From Oligoflexus tunisiensis (lineage in GTDB: Bacteria; Bdellovibrionota_B; Oligoflexia; Oligoflexales; Oligoflexaceae): a stretch of 64,000 nucleotides of DNA. Below are positions 45,106 through 52,954 of the stretch, piece by piece (position 1 is the first letter of the stretch; every line of letters starts with the position of its first letter). The DNA lies in assembly GCF_001748245.1 (NCBI RefSeq), contig NZ_BDFO01000001.1, forward strand, positions 3,561,208 to 3,625,207, in the 5' to 3' direction. A program made the position numbers and the translations under genes. The notes beneath the pieces are model-generated. The model searched no databases and had not been told where the DNA came from. It saw nothing but the letters and a program-made list of their open reading frames with translations.

Positions 45106-45136
45106 AGCCTGGGGAAGGCGTACCTTCACCCAGGCT
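45106..45136 (-). terminator. Hairpin terminator for the Lys-rich protein gene
   Basis: AGCCTGGG (45106-45113) pairs perfectly with CCCAGGCT (45129-45136), with an inner AAGG/CCTT extension. Read on the minus strand it follows the stop at 45153 and is trailed by a T-containing run (TTTGCTCGTTTT), so it mainly serves that gene and may also stop plus-strand readthrough. Confidence 0.6.
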
Positions 45137-45152
45137 CCACACAAACCTTGAA

Positions 45153-45701
45153 TCAGTCGATGGACTTGGCTGCAAGAGTCTTTTTGGACTTCTTCGAAGC
45201 CTTCTGTTTCTTGCTCTTGGCGACTGATTTCTTCACATCCTTGCCTTTGGACTTTTTCGCCAGCTTGCCTTTTTTCTTGGCGCTGGTTTTTCCGGGTTTG
45301 GCTATCTCGTTACCCTTTTTCGTGGGTTCAGCCAAACGGGCTTTATTGGGAGCCAAAGGCTGAGGCAGCATGCTGGCAGCAGCAGCTTCACTCGCGGCGC
45401 GCGTGGTTACGGCAGCCGGAGTATCCTTGGTCACTGCGGAATCATTGGAGCTGCTCGGAAAGTTCAATCCAGCCAGTACCAGGGCACCAATGGCCGCAGC
45501 CACGATTCCGCCCGCAGCGATTTTTTTCGCCTTATCATTTTTTGCCGCTTTGCTGTCGATCTTGGAACTGCCCGATCCTCTAAGTGTCTCGGCCTTTCCC
45601 ATGATCGCCGTGGGACGCAGATTATCGAGAAAACTTTCTCCTTTCGATTTCGTGTCGGGTTTCTTCTTGATCTCTGTCGTTTTATCCTTCTTCTTTGCCA
45701 T
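45153..45701 (-). CDS. Lys/Ala-rich single-pass membrane protein
   Basis: A 182-residue protein. The ATG at 45701 has AGAGGAG upstream; the longer open frame to 45920 is not needed. The N-terminus is highly basic (MAKKKDKTTEIKKKP), with a single hydrophobic segment near residues 62-80 (AAGGIVAAAIGALVLAGL). A Ser/Ala/Pro linker and a strongly Lys-rich C-terminal tail (KKGKLAKKSKGKDVKKSV) follow. The tail resembles histone H1-like or DNA/polyanion-binding sequences. Its topology is uncertain; if the tail is outside it may contact peptidoglycan or teichoic-like polyanions, if inside it may contact DNA. No domain assigned. Confidence 0.6.
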   Translation of the reverse strand: MAKKKDKTTEIKKKPDTKSKGESFLDNLRPTAIMGKAETLRGSGSSKIDSKAAKNDKAKKIAAGGIVAAAIGALVLAGLNFPSSSNDSAVTKDTPAAVTTRAASEAAAASMLPQPLAPNKARLAEPTKKGNEIAKPGKTSAKKKGKLAKKSKGKDVKKSVAKSKKQKASKKSKKTLAAKSID

Positions 45702-45962
45702 GAAAGCAAACTCCTCTAAAGTGTCAGTCCTAAAATCTCTCGGACCTGCCTGGCTGCGGATAAAATGAAGACGATCTTTGTGAGTGATTTCAGGGACTGC
45801 CGCCCCGGGTTTTAGTTGCAGAAAGAAAGTGGAAATTTCAGAAAAGGATGTATTCGCGAGGGCAGAATTGAAGGTTTTGGCCCCGGAGCGGATCTTACGC
45901 CGCCGAAAATATGCGGGCAAAGCCCCTCAAACGAAGCGGATAATAATCATACTCAGCCGGGG

Positions 45963-46058
45963 TTTTGAGGGCCCGATGGTTTAAGAAGGTCCGCAGCAGG
46001 AAGGCCCTCTTTTTGAGTGCCCGATGGTTTAAGAAGGCCAGAAGCAGGAAGGCCCTCT
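45963..46058. repeat. Two-copy 48-bp tandem repeat in a 374-bp intergenic region
   Basis: Two adjacent 48-base units (45963-46010 and 46011-46058) differ at only a few positions. Each contains GGTTTAAGAAGG and a GC-rich 3' end AAGGCCCTCTT; in the first unit GAGGGCC can pair with GGCCCTC, followed by TTTTT, as in a terminator with a large loop. They lie just upstream of the lipoprotein gene at 46076. The rest of 45702-46075 shows no gene; it is the divergent leader of the two flanking genes. Confidence 0.65.
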
Positions 46059-46075
46059 TTATCACTGGAGTTTCG

Positions 46076-47065
46076 ATGCCCCAGATGTTCCATAAATTAA
46101 GCGCAGTACTGGGCGTTCCCTTGCTGGAACTGCTGGTGGGCTGTGGGGTGGATCCGGAAGCATTGAAGCAGAAGGAAATGGATGAAGGAAACGATGCCGA
46201 CCAGGGAGAGTCTGATACCCTGCTGGCACCCGAGCATACCGTCGAGGCCATCCTGAAACTGGAGGAAGGTCTCAGTGCTGTGACCGGAAGCTTTTCCCTC
46301 GTCAACTGCACCGGGCATGTGGATCATGTCTTTCAAGATAACAGGATTACGTTGTCGGATGAAGCGATCGGCTGCCGGGTGGCGATTGAACATTTGAAAG
46401 TAGGGGACCGGGGTTTTCATATCAGCGACGCCCAGCCGGAGTGGAAGACAGGTGATGTCCTGCATTTCCAGGCGGATGACGGATCACTCGAAGCGCTGGA
46501 CGTGCGGGTGGATCATCAGCTCTCCAGTACGCCTTCGCTTACCGAGAACGTGGCCTTTACCATCAGCCGCAGCGATGCCGCTCCCGACGCTGGCAGTCAA
46601 ACGCTGCTGACCGTCGGTGTGGAAGGGCATGCGGCACCGAACTTTCGGATTCGCAAGACCGAGTATGTGGGGCTGAGTCCCAGCGGTGCCGGACAGTTCG
46701 TGTTTCATCTGGACTGCCTGCAGGCCATCAAAACAGCCACGGGTGAGGATCCGACCTGTACCGGGATACCGCTGAGCGCAATCCGATACATGCTCGTGAA
46801 GGACGATTACGATTCCAATCTGACCCTGGACGATGCCGAGGCCTTGTTCGCCACCCGCAGCAGCTGGACCGTGGATGCCAAGGCTGACTTTGAGCCGTTT
46901 CAGGCGGAGCGGAAACAGTACGGAGGCTTTATGACTCGCAGCGGTGAGGACGTTTTGGAAGGTCCCGACCTCCTGCACGAGAACCCCAATATGCTTTTGA
47001 TCCTCCAGGGTCCAGGTCCCAGCTATCAATACTTTAACGTCGACGTCGTGTTTACCAGTAACTGA
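46076..47065 (+). CDS. Predicted lipoprotein, unknown function
   Basis: A 329-residue lipoprotein. The ATG at 46076 has TGGAG five bases upstream and opens a signal peptide with lipobox LLVGC (an alternative ATG is at 46085). An acidic linker follows (KQKEMDEGNDADQGESD), then a mixed beta domain with two Cys (LVNCTG, AIGCRV) and a second pair (HLDCLQ, DPTCTG). The C-terminal half reads like a beta-sandwich. The preceding tandem repeats and the strong terminator after the stop suggest a monocistronic unit. Probably at the outer membrane; function unknown. Confidence 0.7.
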   Translation: MPQMFHKLSAVLGVPLLELLVGCGVDPEALKQKEMDEGNDADQGESDTLLAPEHTVEAILKLEEGLSAVTGSFSLVNCTGHVDHVFQDNRITLSDEAIGCRVAIEHLKVGDRGFHISDAQPEWKTGDVLHFQADDGSLEALDVRVDHQLSSTPSLTENVAFTISRSDAAPDAGSQTLLTVGVEGHAAPNFRIRKTEYVGLSPSGAGQFVFHLDCLQAIKTATGEDPTCTGIPLSAIRYMLVKDDYDSNLTLDDAEALFATRSSWTVDAKADFEPFQAERKQYGGFMTRSGEDVLEGPDLLHENPNMLLILQGPGPSYQYFNVDVVFTSN

Positions 47066-47084
47066 GTGCCGAATACCCTCTCGG

Positions 47085-47117
47085 ACCCGTTGCCCCAGCG
47101 GCAACGGGTTTCTTTTC
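47085..47117 (+). terminator. Intrinsic terminator of the preceding lipoprotein gene
   Basis: ACCCGTTGCC (47085-47094) pairs perfectly with GGCAACGGGT (47100-47109) around a 5-base loop, followed by TTCTTTT. It lies 20 bp after the stop at 47065. This is the clearest factor-independent terminator in the window. Confidence 0.85.
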
Positions 47118-47198
47118 AGGTTGGCGTTGCCTTCCCCGACCATCCATAATATCTAATCAGGACCCGGGACAGGGCCCGGATCACTGCAAGAGGCCGCC

Positions 47199-48296
47199 AT
47201 GCAACATCAAAAGCTTATCGAAGACTATCAGCGCTGCAAGCCGGCCCTGGACCAGCAGGCGGCCGAGCTGCAAAAGCGCCTGAGTGTGCTGCTTGACGAA
47301 AGTGGTATACCTGTTCACGATATCAGCGCCCGGGTCAAAAGCGCTGCCAGCCTTGTCCAGAAGGCCTCCCGGCCGGACCGTATCTATACGGGTCTGGAGG
47401 ATGTCACCGATGTGATCGGCCTTCGAGTGGTCACCTATTTTGAGGACAGCATTGAAAGCGTTGCGCAGCTGATCGAAAAGCACTACGCGGTGGACTGGGA
47501 ACGATCCATCGACAAGCGTCTGCATGGTGATCCAAGCCGTTTCGGTTATCGCTCGCTGCACTATGTTTGTCGCCTGGCCACACCGCAGCAGCCTCTGAGT
47601 GAATTCTTTCCCTTTGAAATCCAGATCCGCACCATCCTGCAGCATGCCTGGGCGGAAATTGAACATGACCTCGGCTACAAATATCCTGAGGCGGTGCCGC
47701 AGCCCGTTCGTCGGCGCTTTTCCCGGCTCGCGGGCCTTTTGGAAATCGCGGACGCGGAATTCGTGGAACTCCGCAAGACGATGGATAGCTATGCTCAGGA
47801 CCTGCATGCCGGGCTTTCCGGGCCGCGCGCGGATCTGCCCTGGGATGCCTTGAGCCTGGAAACGCTGGTGGCTACCGCGGATGTGATGGCGGCGGATCAA
47901 CGCCTTGCCGCGGCCTTGCAGAAGGCGCTCGGGGCTCAGGTTTTTTTTCCGGATTATTTGATTCGCATGTTGAATGCCTCCGGTCTGCACAACCGTGACT
48001 GTCTGAGCGCTGCGCTGGTGGAGTTCGAGCCGCAGCTGGAAACATTCATGCATCGGTATTTCACCTTTACCCGCGAAACCTGGGGTTTTCACGGTCTGGA
48101 TTTTGATAGTCTGCCGCGTGGTTATACGCTGTTTCTTTTGGCTCTCTGGCAGGTCTTCCGCAGCGCGACTTTGGAAATTCATCGACTGGAAAAGCTTAAG
48201 ACGTTCTATCAGCTCCTCGATTATCCGCACAATGAAGAGGAGGCGCGGCGTGTGGCGCGTCTCTTTATGAAGAATTTTCAGGACGGCACCGAATGA
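47199..48296 (+). CDS. RelA/SpoT-type (p)ppGpp synthetase
   Basis: A 365-residue soluble protein. Residues 30-165 are a RelA/SpoT nucleotidyltransferase domain with DVIGLRVVTYFED, RFGYRSLHYV and EIQIRTILQHAWAEIEHDL, the signatures of pyrophosphate transfer from ATP to GDP/GTP. No HD hydrolase domain precedes it and no TGS or ACT domain follows, so it is a small-alarmone-synthetase-like enzyme with an extra helical C-terminal region of about 190 residues of unknown function. It is the first gene of a pair; its stop overlaps the RarD start by 4 bp (ATGA). Whether it makes ppGpp, pppGpp or another pyrophosphorylated nucleotide cannot be read from sequence. Confidence 0.85.
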   Translation: MQHQKLIEDYQRCKPALDQQAAELQKRLSVLLDESGIPVHDISARVKSAASLVQKASRPDRIYTGLEDVTDVIGLRVVTYFEDSIESVAQLIEKHYAVDWERSIDKRLHGDPSRFGYRSLHYVCRLATPQQPLSEFFPFEIQIRTILQHAWAEIEHDLGYKYPEAVPQPVRRRFSRLAGLLEIADAEFVELRKTMDSYAQDLHAGLSGPRADLPWDALSLETLVATADVMAADQRLAAALQKALGAQVFFPDYLIRMLNASGLHNRDCLSAALVEFEPQLETFMHRYFTFTRETWGFHGLDFDSLPRGYTLFLLALWQVFRSATLEIHRLEKLKTFYQLLDYPHNEEEARRVARLFMKNFQDGTE

Positions 48297-49207
48297 CCGA
48301 TAATTCCGCCCGCATCAGTGTCGCGGGCAGCCTTTACGCGATCCTGGCCTATGTTCTCTGGGGCATCACGCCGATTTTTTGGAAGCAGCTTCTGCGCTTT
48401 CCACCCGAGGCCATGCTGGGTTTTCGGGTGGCCTGGTCCTGTCTTATCCTGGTGGTCCTTGGTTTGTTCTTTCGCCCGTTCGTGCGTGAGCAGAGCCAGT
48501 GGCTGCGCAGCAAAAGGCGCGTGCTCCTGGTGGTGATCGCCACGCTGCTGATTGCGGTGAACTGGTTCACCTATATCTGGGCCGTGACGCAGAATCGGAT
48601 CGTGGAAGCGAGTCTTGGTTATTATCTGAATCCCTTGGGCAATATCGTGATCGGCATTTTCTTTTTCAAGGAACGCCTCAGTGTGGTCCGCTGGCTCGCC
48701 TTTGGTCTGGCGACCGTGGCCGTGGGCATCCTGGTGTTTGGCCATGGACAGCTGCCCTGGATTTCCCTGATTCTGGCCGGCACCTTTGCCTTTTACGGTA
48801 TGGTCAAGAAGATGCTGCCCTTGCATGCCGCGTTTTCGCTTGGGCTTGAAACCGTCCTGATGCTGCCGATTGCCTTTATCCTGATCCAACGCTATTATCC
48901 AGGGACCGGATTTATTACTGACCTGAGTCCCGCGGAACATGGCCTCTACTTTTTGAGTGGCATTATCACGCTGGTTCCCCTTTTTGCGTTTGGCATCGCC
49001 GCGCGTCTTCTGCCTTATTCCACTTTAGGATTTTTTCAGTACATCGCCCCCACGCTGCAACTTTTCTGTGCGGTTGTCCTCTACAATGAACCCTTTGATA
49101 CCCATCGTATGCTGAGCTTTGGTCTGATCTGGCTCTCGCTCCTGGCCTTGAGTGTGGAGCAACTGCTGCTCTATCGCAGCCGCCGACGGAATGCGGCTGT
49201 ACCCTGA
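48293..49207 (+). CDS. rarD: RarD-type EamA/DMT-family permease
   Basis: A 304-residue inner-membrane protein with ten predicted helices. The opening YAILAYVLWGITPIFWKQL, the NWFTYIWAV motif, LGYYLNPLGNIVIG and FFQYIAPTLQLFCAVVLYNE are characteristic of RarD (chloramphenicol-sensitive family protein, DMT superfamily). Substrate of RarD proteins is not established. Translationally coupled to the upstream RelA/SpoT-type gene by an ATGA overlap. Confidence 0.9.
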   Translation: MTDNSARISVAGSLYAILAYVLWGITPIFWKQLLRFPPEAMLGFRVAWSCLILVVLGLFFRPFVREQSQWLRSKRRVLLVVIATLLIAVNWFTYIWAVTQNRIVEASLGYYLNPLGNIVIGIFFFKERLSVVRWLAFGLATVAVGILVFGHGQLPWISLILAGTFAFYGMVKKMLPLHAAFSLGLETVLMLPIAFILIQRYYPGTGFITDLSPAEHGLYFLSGIITLVPLFAFGIAARLLPYSTLGFFQYIAPTLQLFCAVVLYNEPFDTHRMLSFGLIWLSLLALSVEQLLLYRSRRRNAAVP

Positions 49208-49278
49208 ATTCTCCCTTGTGCTTTCGGACCCTTGGGTTAAACTGCTCCAAAAAGAGATGCGTTTGCCCGGGAGGCTTT

Positions 49279-50079
49279 ATGGCTTTTTTACAAAGAGAGT
49301 CAGGTCAGATTCATTATGAGACGCAGGGGAAGGGACAGGCACTCGTCATGCTGCGGGGTCTCGGGCGTTCCTCCCGATACTGGCTGGGCTTTGAAAAGCA
49401 GCTGGCGAAATCCTTCAAGGTGATTCAAATCGATATGCGAGGCCTCGGCCGCACGAGTGTGCCCATGGCCTGGACCGACACGATTGATGATCTCGCCGAC
49501 GACTGCGTGGCAGTTCTGGATCAGCTGAGGATCGGCCGGGCCCATGTCTTTGGCCTGTCGCTGGGCGGGATGGTCGCGCTGCGACTGGGGTCGCGGCATC
49601 CGGAGCGTTGTCGTTCGCTGGCGATTGCCAACTGCTCCAGTGCGGATTATCCCGGCTTCCGGGTCAATCCTCTGGCCATCAAGGATATCGTGATCGGTCG
49701 CGTCCGGGGGAAATTGCATGAAGCTCTGCTCCATCGCACCATTCCTTCCGCCGTGGCCAAGGTCCGTGGCGAGGAGATTCTGAAACAATGGGCCGCGATC
49801 CAGGAAGTGGAAGGTCTTGCTGTGGATTGCGTGCTGAAGCAAATCGTGGCTGCGGCGCGGTTTACCATTCGCGGTCGCTTGAAAGCGGAAGAGCTGCCCA
49901 TTCTGTTCCTCTATGGATCCCTCGATGGCCTCGTGCCGCATTACAATACGCGGCGCATGCATAAGCTCGTACCGGGATCCAACCTGCAGGAGATCAAAGG
50001 CGCGAGTCATGAAATCCATGTCGGGCATGAGCCGCAGCTTGTCAGCGCGCTGAGGGAGTTTTGCCTGCAGGCCTCCTGA
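49279..50079 (+). CDS. Alpha/beta hydrolase
   Basis: A 266-residue soluble alpha/beta-fold hydrolase. The ATG at 49279 has GGGAGG upstream. The nucleophile elbow is GLSLGG (S94), the acid is likely in LYGSLDGLVP, and the histidine is in KGASHEIH (H244). RGLGRSS near residue 27 fits the oxyanion region. The layout is that of small esterases, lactonases and 3-oxoadipate enol-lactonase-like enzymes, so the natural substrate is uncertain. Transcribed in the same direction as RarD, 71 bp downstream. Confidence 0.85.
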   Translation: MAFLQRESGQIHYETQGKGQALVMLRGLGRSSRYWLGFEKQLAKSFKVIQIDMRGLGRTSVPMAWTDTIDDLADDCVAVLDQLRIGRAHVFGLSLGGMVALRLGSRHPERCRSLAIANCSSADYPGFRVNPLAIKDIVIGRVRGKLHEALLHRTIPSAVAKVRGEEILKQWAAIQEVEGLAVDCVLKQIVAAARFTIRGRLKAEELPILFLYGSLDGLVPHYNTRRMHKLVPGSNLQEIKGASHEIHVGHEPQLVSALREFCLQAS

Positions 50080-50185
50080 TACCAGTCTAAGTCTTTGACA
50101 TTACGGACTAAAGTTGCACTCTTGGGGGCCTCAACTCAAGGGTTGGGTGAATCTGTCGATCCTGGGACGTGGAGGACAGCAGCCC

Positions 50186-50875
50186 ATGGCTCAGGACTAT
50201 AGCAAAAAACCGATCGAGGAGTTGATGGCGGAGGCCAAGGGTGGCAACATCGAGGCGCAGAATGCTCTGGCGATGCTCCACGAACTGGGCCTGATCCCCG
50301 AGGCCAGTGCTGCCGAGGCCGCGCGTCTTTATGCCAAATCCGCCAAAGCCGGGGATCCTCTGGCTGCGCTTTATCTGGGTGTCATGCATGAAAAAGGCGC
50401 CGAAGGCGTGCCAGTGGATAAGTCCATAGCGGACAGCTATTATCATATGGCGGAAAAAGGCGGCTATCACAAAGCGGTCGATCGCCTGACAGAAGCCGGC
50501 GTCGGACGGCGGACGATACTGCTGGTTGATGACTCGGCATCGTTCCGCAATGTAACCCGCGCTCTGCTCAACAAATGTGGATTTGACGTTGTGGAGGCTC
50601 CCGACGCCTCTCACGCCATTCGTTTTCTTCAGAATGGGGGCAGGGCGGACCTGGTGATCAGCGACGTGGAAATGCCCAATATGGACGGTCTGGAGATGCT
50701 GGCCATTATCCGCGGCCGGCTGCAGAAGAAAGATCTGCCCGTTGTGATGCTGACGTCGGTTCGCGAGGTCGGCGTGCTGAAGAAGGCCAAAATGCTGGGC
50801 GTTCAGGGCTGGGTGCTGAAACCCTATGATAACGATATGCTCGTTCAGATTGTGAGGAAGGCGCTGGTGGCTTAA
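50186..50875 (+). CDS. Sel1-repeat/response-regulator receiver fusion
   Basis: A 229-residue soluble protein. Residues 10-100 hold two or three Sel1-like helical repeats (AEAKGGNIEAQNALAMLHE, AAALYLGVMHEKGAEGVPVD-type units), which mediate protein contacts. Residues 110-229 are a CheY-type receiver: acidic pocket LLVDDS, phospho-acceptor in VISDVEMPN (D160), LTSVREV and the conserved lysine in LKPYD (K212). There is no DNA-binding output, so it probably signals by protein interaction, with phosphorylation altering the Sel1 surface. Start at the ATG at 50186, with GGAGG about 10 bases upstream. A partner kinase is not in the window. Confidence 0.88.
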   Translation: MAQDYSKKPIEELMAEAKGGNIEAQNALAMLHELGLIPEASAAEAARLYAKSAKAGDPLAALYLGVMHEKGAEGVPVDKSIADSYYHMAEKGGYHKAVDRLTEAGVGRRTILLVDDSASFRNVTRALLNKCGFDVVEAPDASHAIRFLQNGGRADLVISDVEMPNMDGLEMLAIIRGRLQKKDLPVVMLTSVREVGVLKKAKMLGVQGWVLKPYDNDMLVQIVRKALVA

Positions 50876-50888
50876 CGGCGCCGACGGC

Positions 50889-51062
50889 CGTCACGCGCCC
50901 GGTTCCGTCACGCGCCCGGTTCCGTCACGCGCCCGGTTCCGTCACGCGCCCGGTTCCGTCACGCGCCCGGTTCCGTCACGCGCCCGGTCCCGTCACCCCC
51001 GAAGGGGGCCGCCATGCGCCCGGTTCCGTCACCCCCGAAGGGGGCCGCCATGCGCCCCGCTC
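50889..51062. repeat. Composite tandem repeat array (17-bp and 36-bp units)
   Basis: Six uninterrupted copies of a 17-base unit, CGTCACGCGCCCGGTTC, run from 50889 to 50990; only the last differs. Two 36-base units follow (50991-51026 and 51027-51062), in which the same frame is interrupted by the palindrome CCCCCGAAGGGGG. The array fills the gap between convergent genes ending at 50875 and 51065. The hairpins may act as a bidirectional terminator. There are no spacers, so this is not CRISPR. Confidence 0.9.
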
Positions 51063-51064
51063 CA

Positions 51065-52591
51065 TCACTTCCCATCCTTCCTCGAAGGATCCAATGCCGA
51101 AGCCGGCTCCGTCTCCGCCACTCGCTGGATATCATGCGCCGGCGCCGGAGCATCTCCCACAACCCGACCTTCCGGCCTTTGCACCTCGCGCGTGGCCTGC
51201 TCCGCATAATCAATAGCCGCAAGGTTCTGCCGAATGCCCTGCGTGGTCTTCTTCCAGCCCTGCAAATCATCCCCGAGCACAGACCGATCCTGCGCGTCCT
51301 GAATCGTCCGAACCTTCTGCCAATTCTCCCGCTGCTGCCTGGGAACCAATAGAAGCGGATTCGGCGCCACATGCTCCGGGGCCCGGGGATCACCGCTCAA
51401 TCCCAGGGTCAGGGGCACCCGCGTGACGAGATCCGCATCCACCCCGAAGCGGGGCTGTGGAAGCATGTGGCCAGCCTGCAGATGATAGCCCTGGCTTTCC
51501 GCGCTTTTGGCATCCGACACATGATCGCGTTGTTCGATAGCCTGCTGATGCTGCCGCTCCACCAGCACATGCTCCTGCCACTGACTGTCCATCCGCTTCA
51601 CTTCCATCTGATCCGCTGCAACGTGCCGGTAGGTATCCAGCTCCAATTTGTTATTCTTCAAGAGTTGTCGATCCGCTTCCACTTCCATCTTCACCAGCGC
51701 CTGCTGCTGCCGCTCCTGATCGATATGTTCCTTCAATTTGGTTTTGAAATCCTTCTCATTGGGCTCGCGGAAGGTGCCGCGGCTCTCCCAGGCATTCACC
51801 CAGGCCTTTTCAAAAGCCTGCAGCACATCGTGAAGATGCCAGCGCGCCTGCTTATCGTAAGAACTGCGGCGGCTGGCATACTGCTGATGCAGGTGTTGTT
51901 TCACCGAGTCGAAGATAATATCATGCAGGACCTGCTGCAGTTGATGCGCCTGAGCCCGCGCCTCCTGCACGATGCGCCGCTCATCCCGGGTATGCTCCTG
52001 GATCAATTGAAGCGCTTTCTTTTCATTCGGCAGCCTGATTTCGAACTTATAGGGATGCAGCAGCTCCTTGTTCTGCAGCTCGGGATAAAATTCAGCCTGG
52101 GCGATACGTTTCTCCCGATGCCAGTCCCGAAAACGCTCGTCCTCGAGCCATTGTTTCTTTGCGGCCTTTTCAAACATCGAGAATTCGCGCCCGATCCGGC
52201 GGTAGATGCGTTCGAAGAGGAGTTCCGAGATCCAGGCGTGCAAAAGGTCGACCTGCCGAAAGTATTTGATCTCGGCGATATCATTTTGGAAGCGCGTGCG
52301 TTCGATCGTCTTCAAACGCTCCCGCACGCGGGAACGATCCAGGACACGATGGTGAAACTCATCCATCAAAGGCGACAGTTCCGCAGCGAGTTTATAGGCC
52401 CGATGATCCGGTGTCCGGTTTAACGCCGGCGCTTCGAATCTCCAGGGCGGCATGATAGGATGGGTCTCGGCCAGGGTTTTTACATGGTTGCCCGGTTCCA
52501 GAAGGCGCTGCAGCTTTTTATAGGCCGCGTATTCCGTCGGCGAGGGTGGATCCAGAGCGGTAAAGGTAATGAAGCCAATTTTTTGGGCCAT
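51065..52591 (-). CDS. Large hydrophilic coiled-coil protein, unknown function
   Basis: A 508-residue soluble protein with no signal peptide. CAGGAG precedes the ATG. From about residue 70 to 390 it is highly charged and helical, with many Gln/His/Arg (HQLQQVLHDIIF, RQHQQAIEQRDHV), suggesting long coiled coil. A Pro-rich C-terminal segment follows. I see no catalytic motif. It converges on the tandem repeat array and follows a small Lys-rich gene on the same strand, then a lipoprotein gene. The family is not recognised. Confidence 0.75.
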   Translation of the reverse strand: MAQKIGFITFTALDPPSPTEYAAYKKLQRLLEPGNHVKTLAETHPIMPPWRFEAPALNRTPDHRAYKLAAELSPLMDEFHHRVLDRSRVRERLKTIERTRFQNDIAEIKYFRQVDLLHAWISELLFERIYRRIGREFSMFEKAAKKQWLEDERFRDWHREKRIAQAEFYPELQNKELLHPYKFEIRLPNEKKALQLIQEHTRDERRIVQEARAQAHQLQQVLHDIIFDSVKQHLHQQYASRRSSYDKQARWHLHDVLQAFEKAWVNAWESRGTFREPNEKDFKTKLKEHIDQERQQQALVKMEVEADRQLLKNNKLELDTYRHVAADQMEVKRMDSQWQEHVLVERQHQQAIEQRDHVSDAKSAESQGYHLQAGHMLPQPRFGVDADLVTRVPLTLGLSGDPRAPEHVAPNPLLLVPRQQRENWQKVRTIQDAQDRSVLGDDLQGWKKTTQGIRQNLAAIDYAEQATREVQRPEGRVVGDAPAPAHDIQRVAETEPASALDPSRKDGK

Positions 52592-52778
52592 GTGCTGTCT
52601 CCTGACTGCATCGAGTCTTTGTCGGAGAGCACAGGGCCTTGCGGGTTTTTTGGAAAAGGTCTGCAGAAAGACCTGAAAGACAGCGTTGTTGGATGCAGGC
52701 AGGATAAAAAATTCGACGCGAAAGAATCCGCACGAGCGCGATTTTTCGTTATTTCAAGGCGAAAGATTCCGCGAACCT

Positions 52779-52919
52779 CTAAATCGATAGCGTCAGATGC
52801 TCCGCCTTTTTCTTCTTCCCCTTCCCAGGTTCAGGAACGGGCGGATGCAAGGGCATGACAATCGCGGGCGGGCGGCTTGCCTTCTTCTTCTTGCGGGCAA
52901 AATCAATCTCCAGCAGCAT
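52779..52919 (-). CDS. 46-residue Lys/Pro-rich small protein
   Basis: A short minus-strand frame. AAGGAG lies seven bases before the ATG at 52919. The product begins MLLEIDFARKKKKASRPP and ends with KGKKKKAEHLTLSI; two lysine clusters flank a Pro-rich centre, and there is no signal peptide. It lies between the lipoprotein gene at 52955 and the coiled-coil gene at 52591 on the same strand, so it could be co-transcribed with either. The ribosome binding site and position support a real gene, but the family is unknown and the call is tentative. The 187 bp between its stop and the next gene shows no other gene. Confidence 0.5.
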   Translation of the reverse strand: MLLEIDFARKKKKASRPPAIVMPLHPPVPEPGKGKKKKAEHLTLSI

Positions 52920-52954
52920 GCTGCAGCTCCTTGTGTTTGACTCGATAGAAACGT

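Noticed and set aside
50889..51062. Possible CRISPR array
   Set aside because: Units are contiguous 17-mers without unique spacers, and no cas genes are present.
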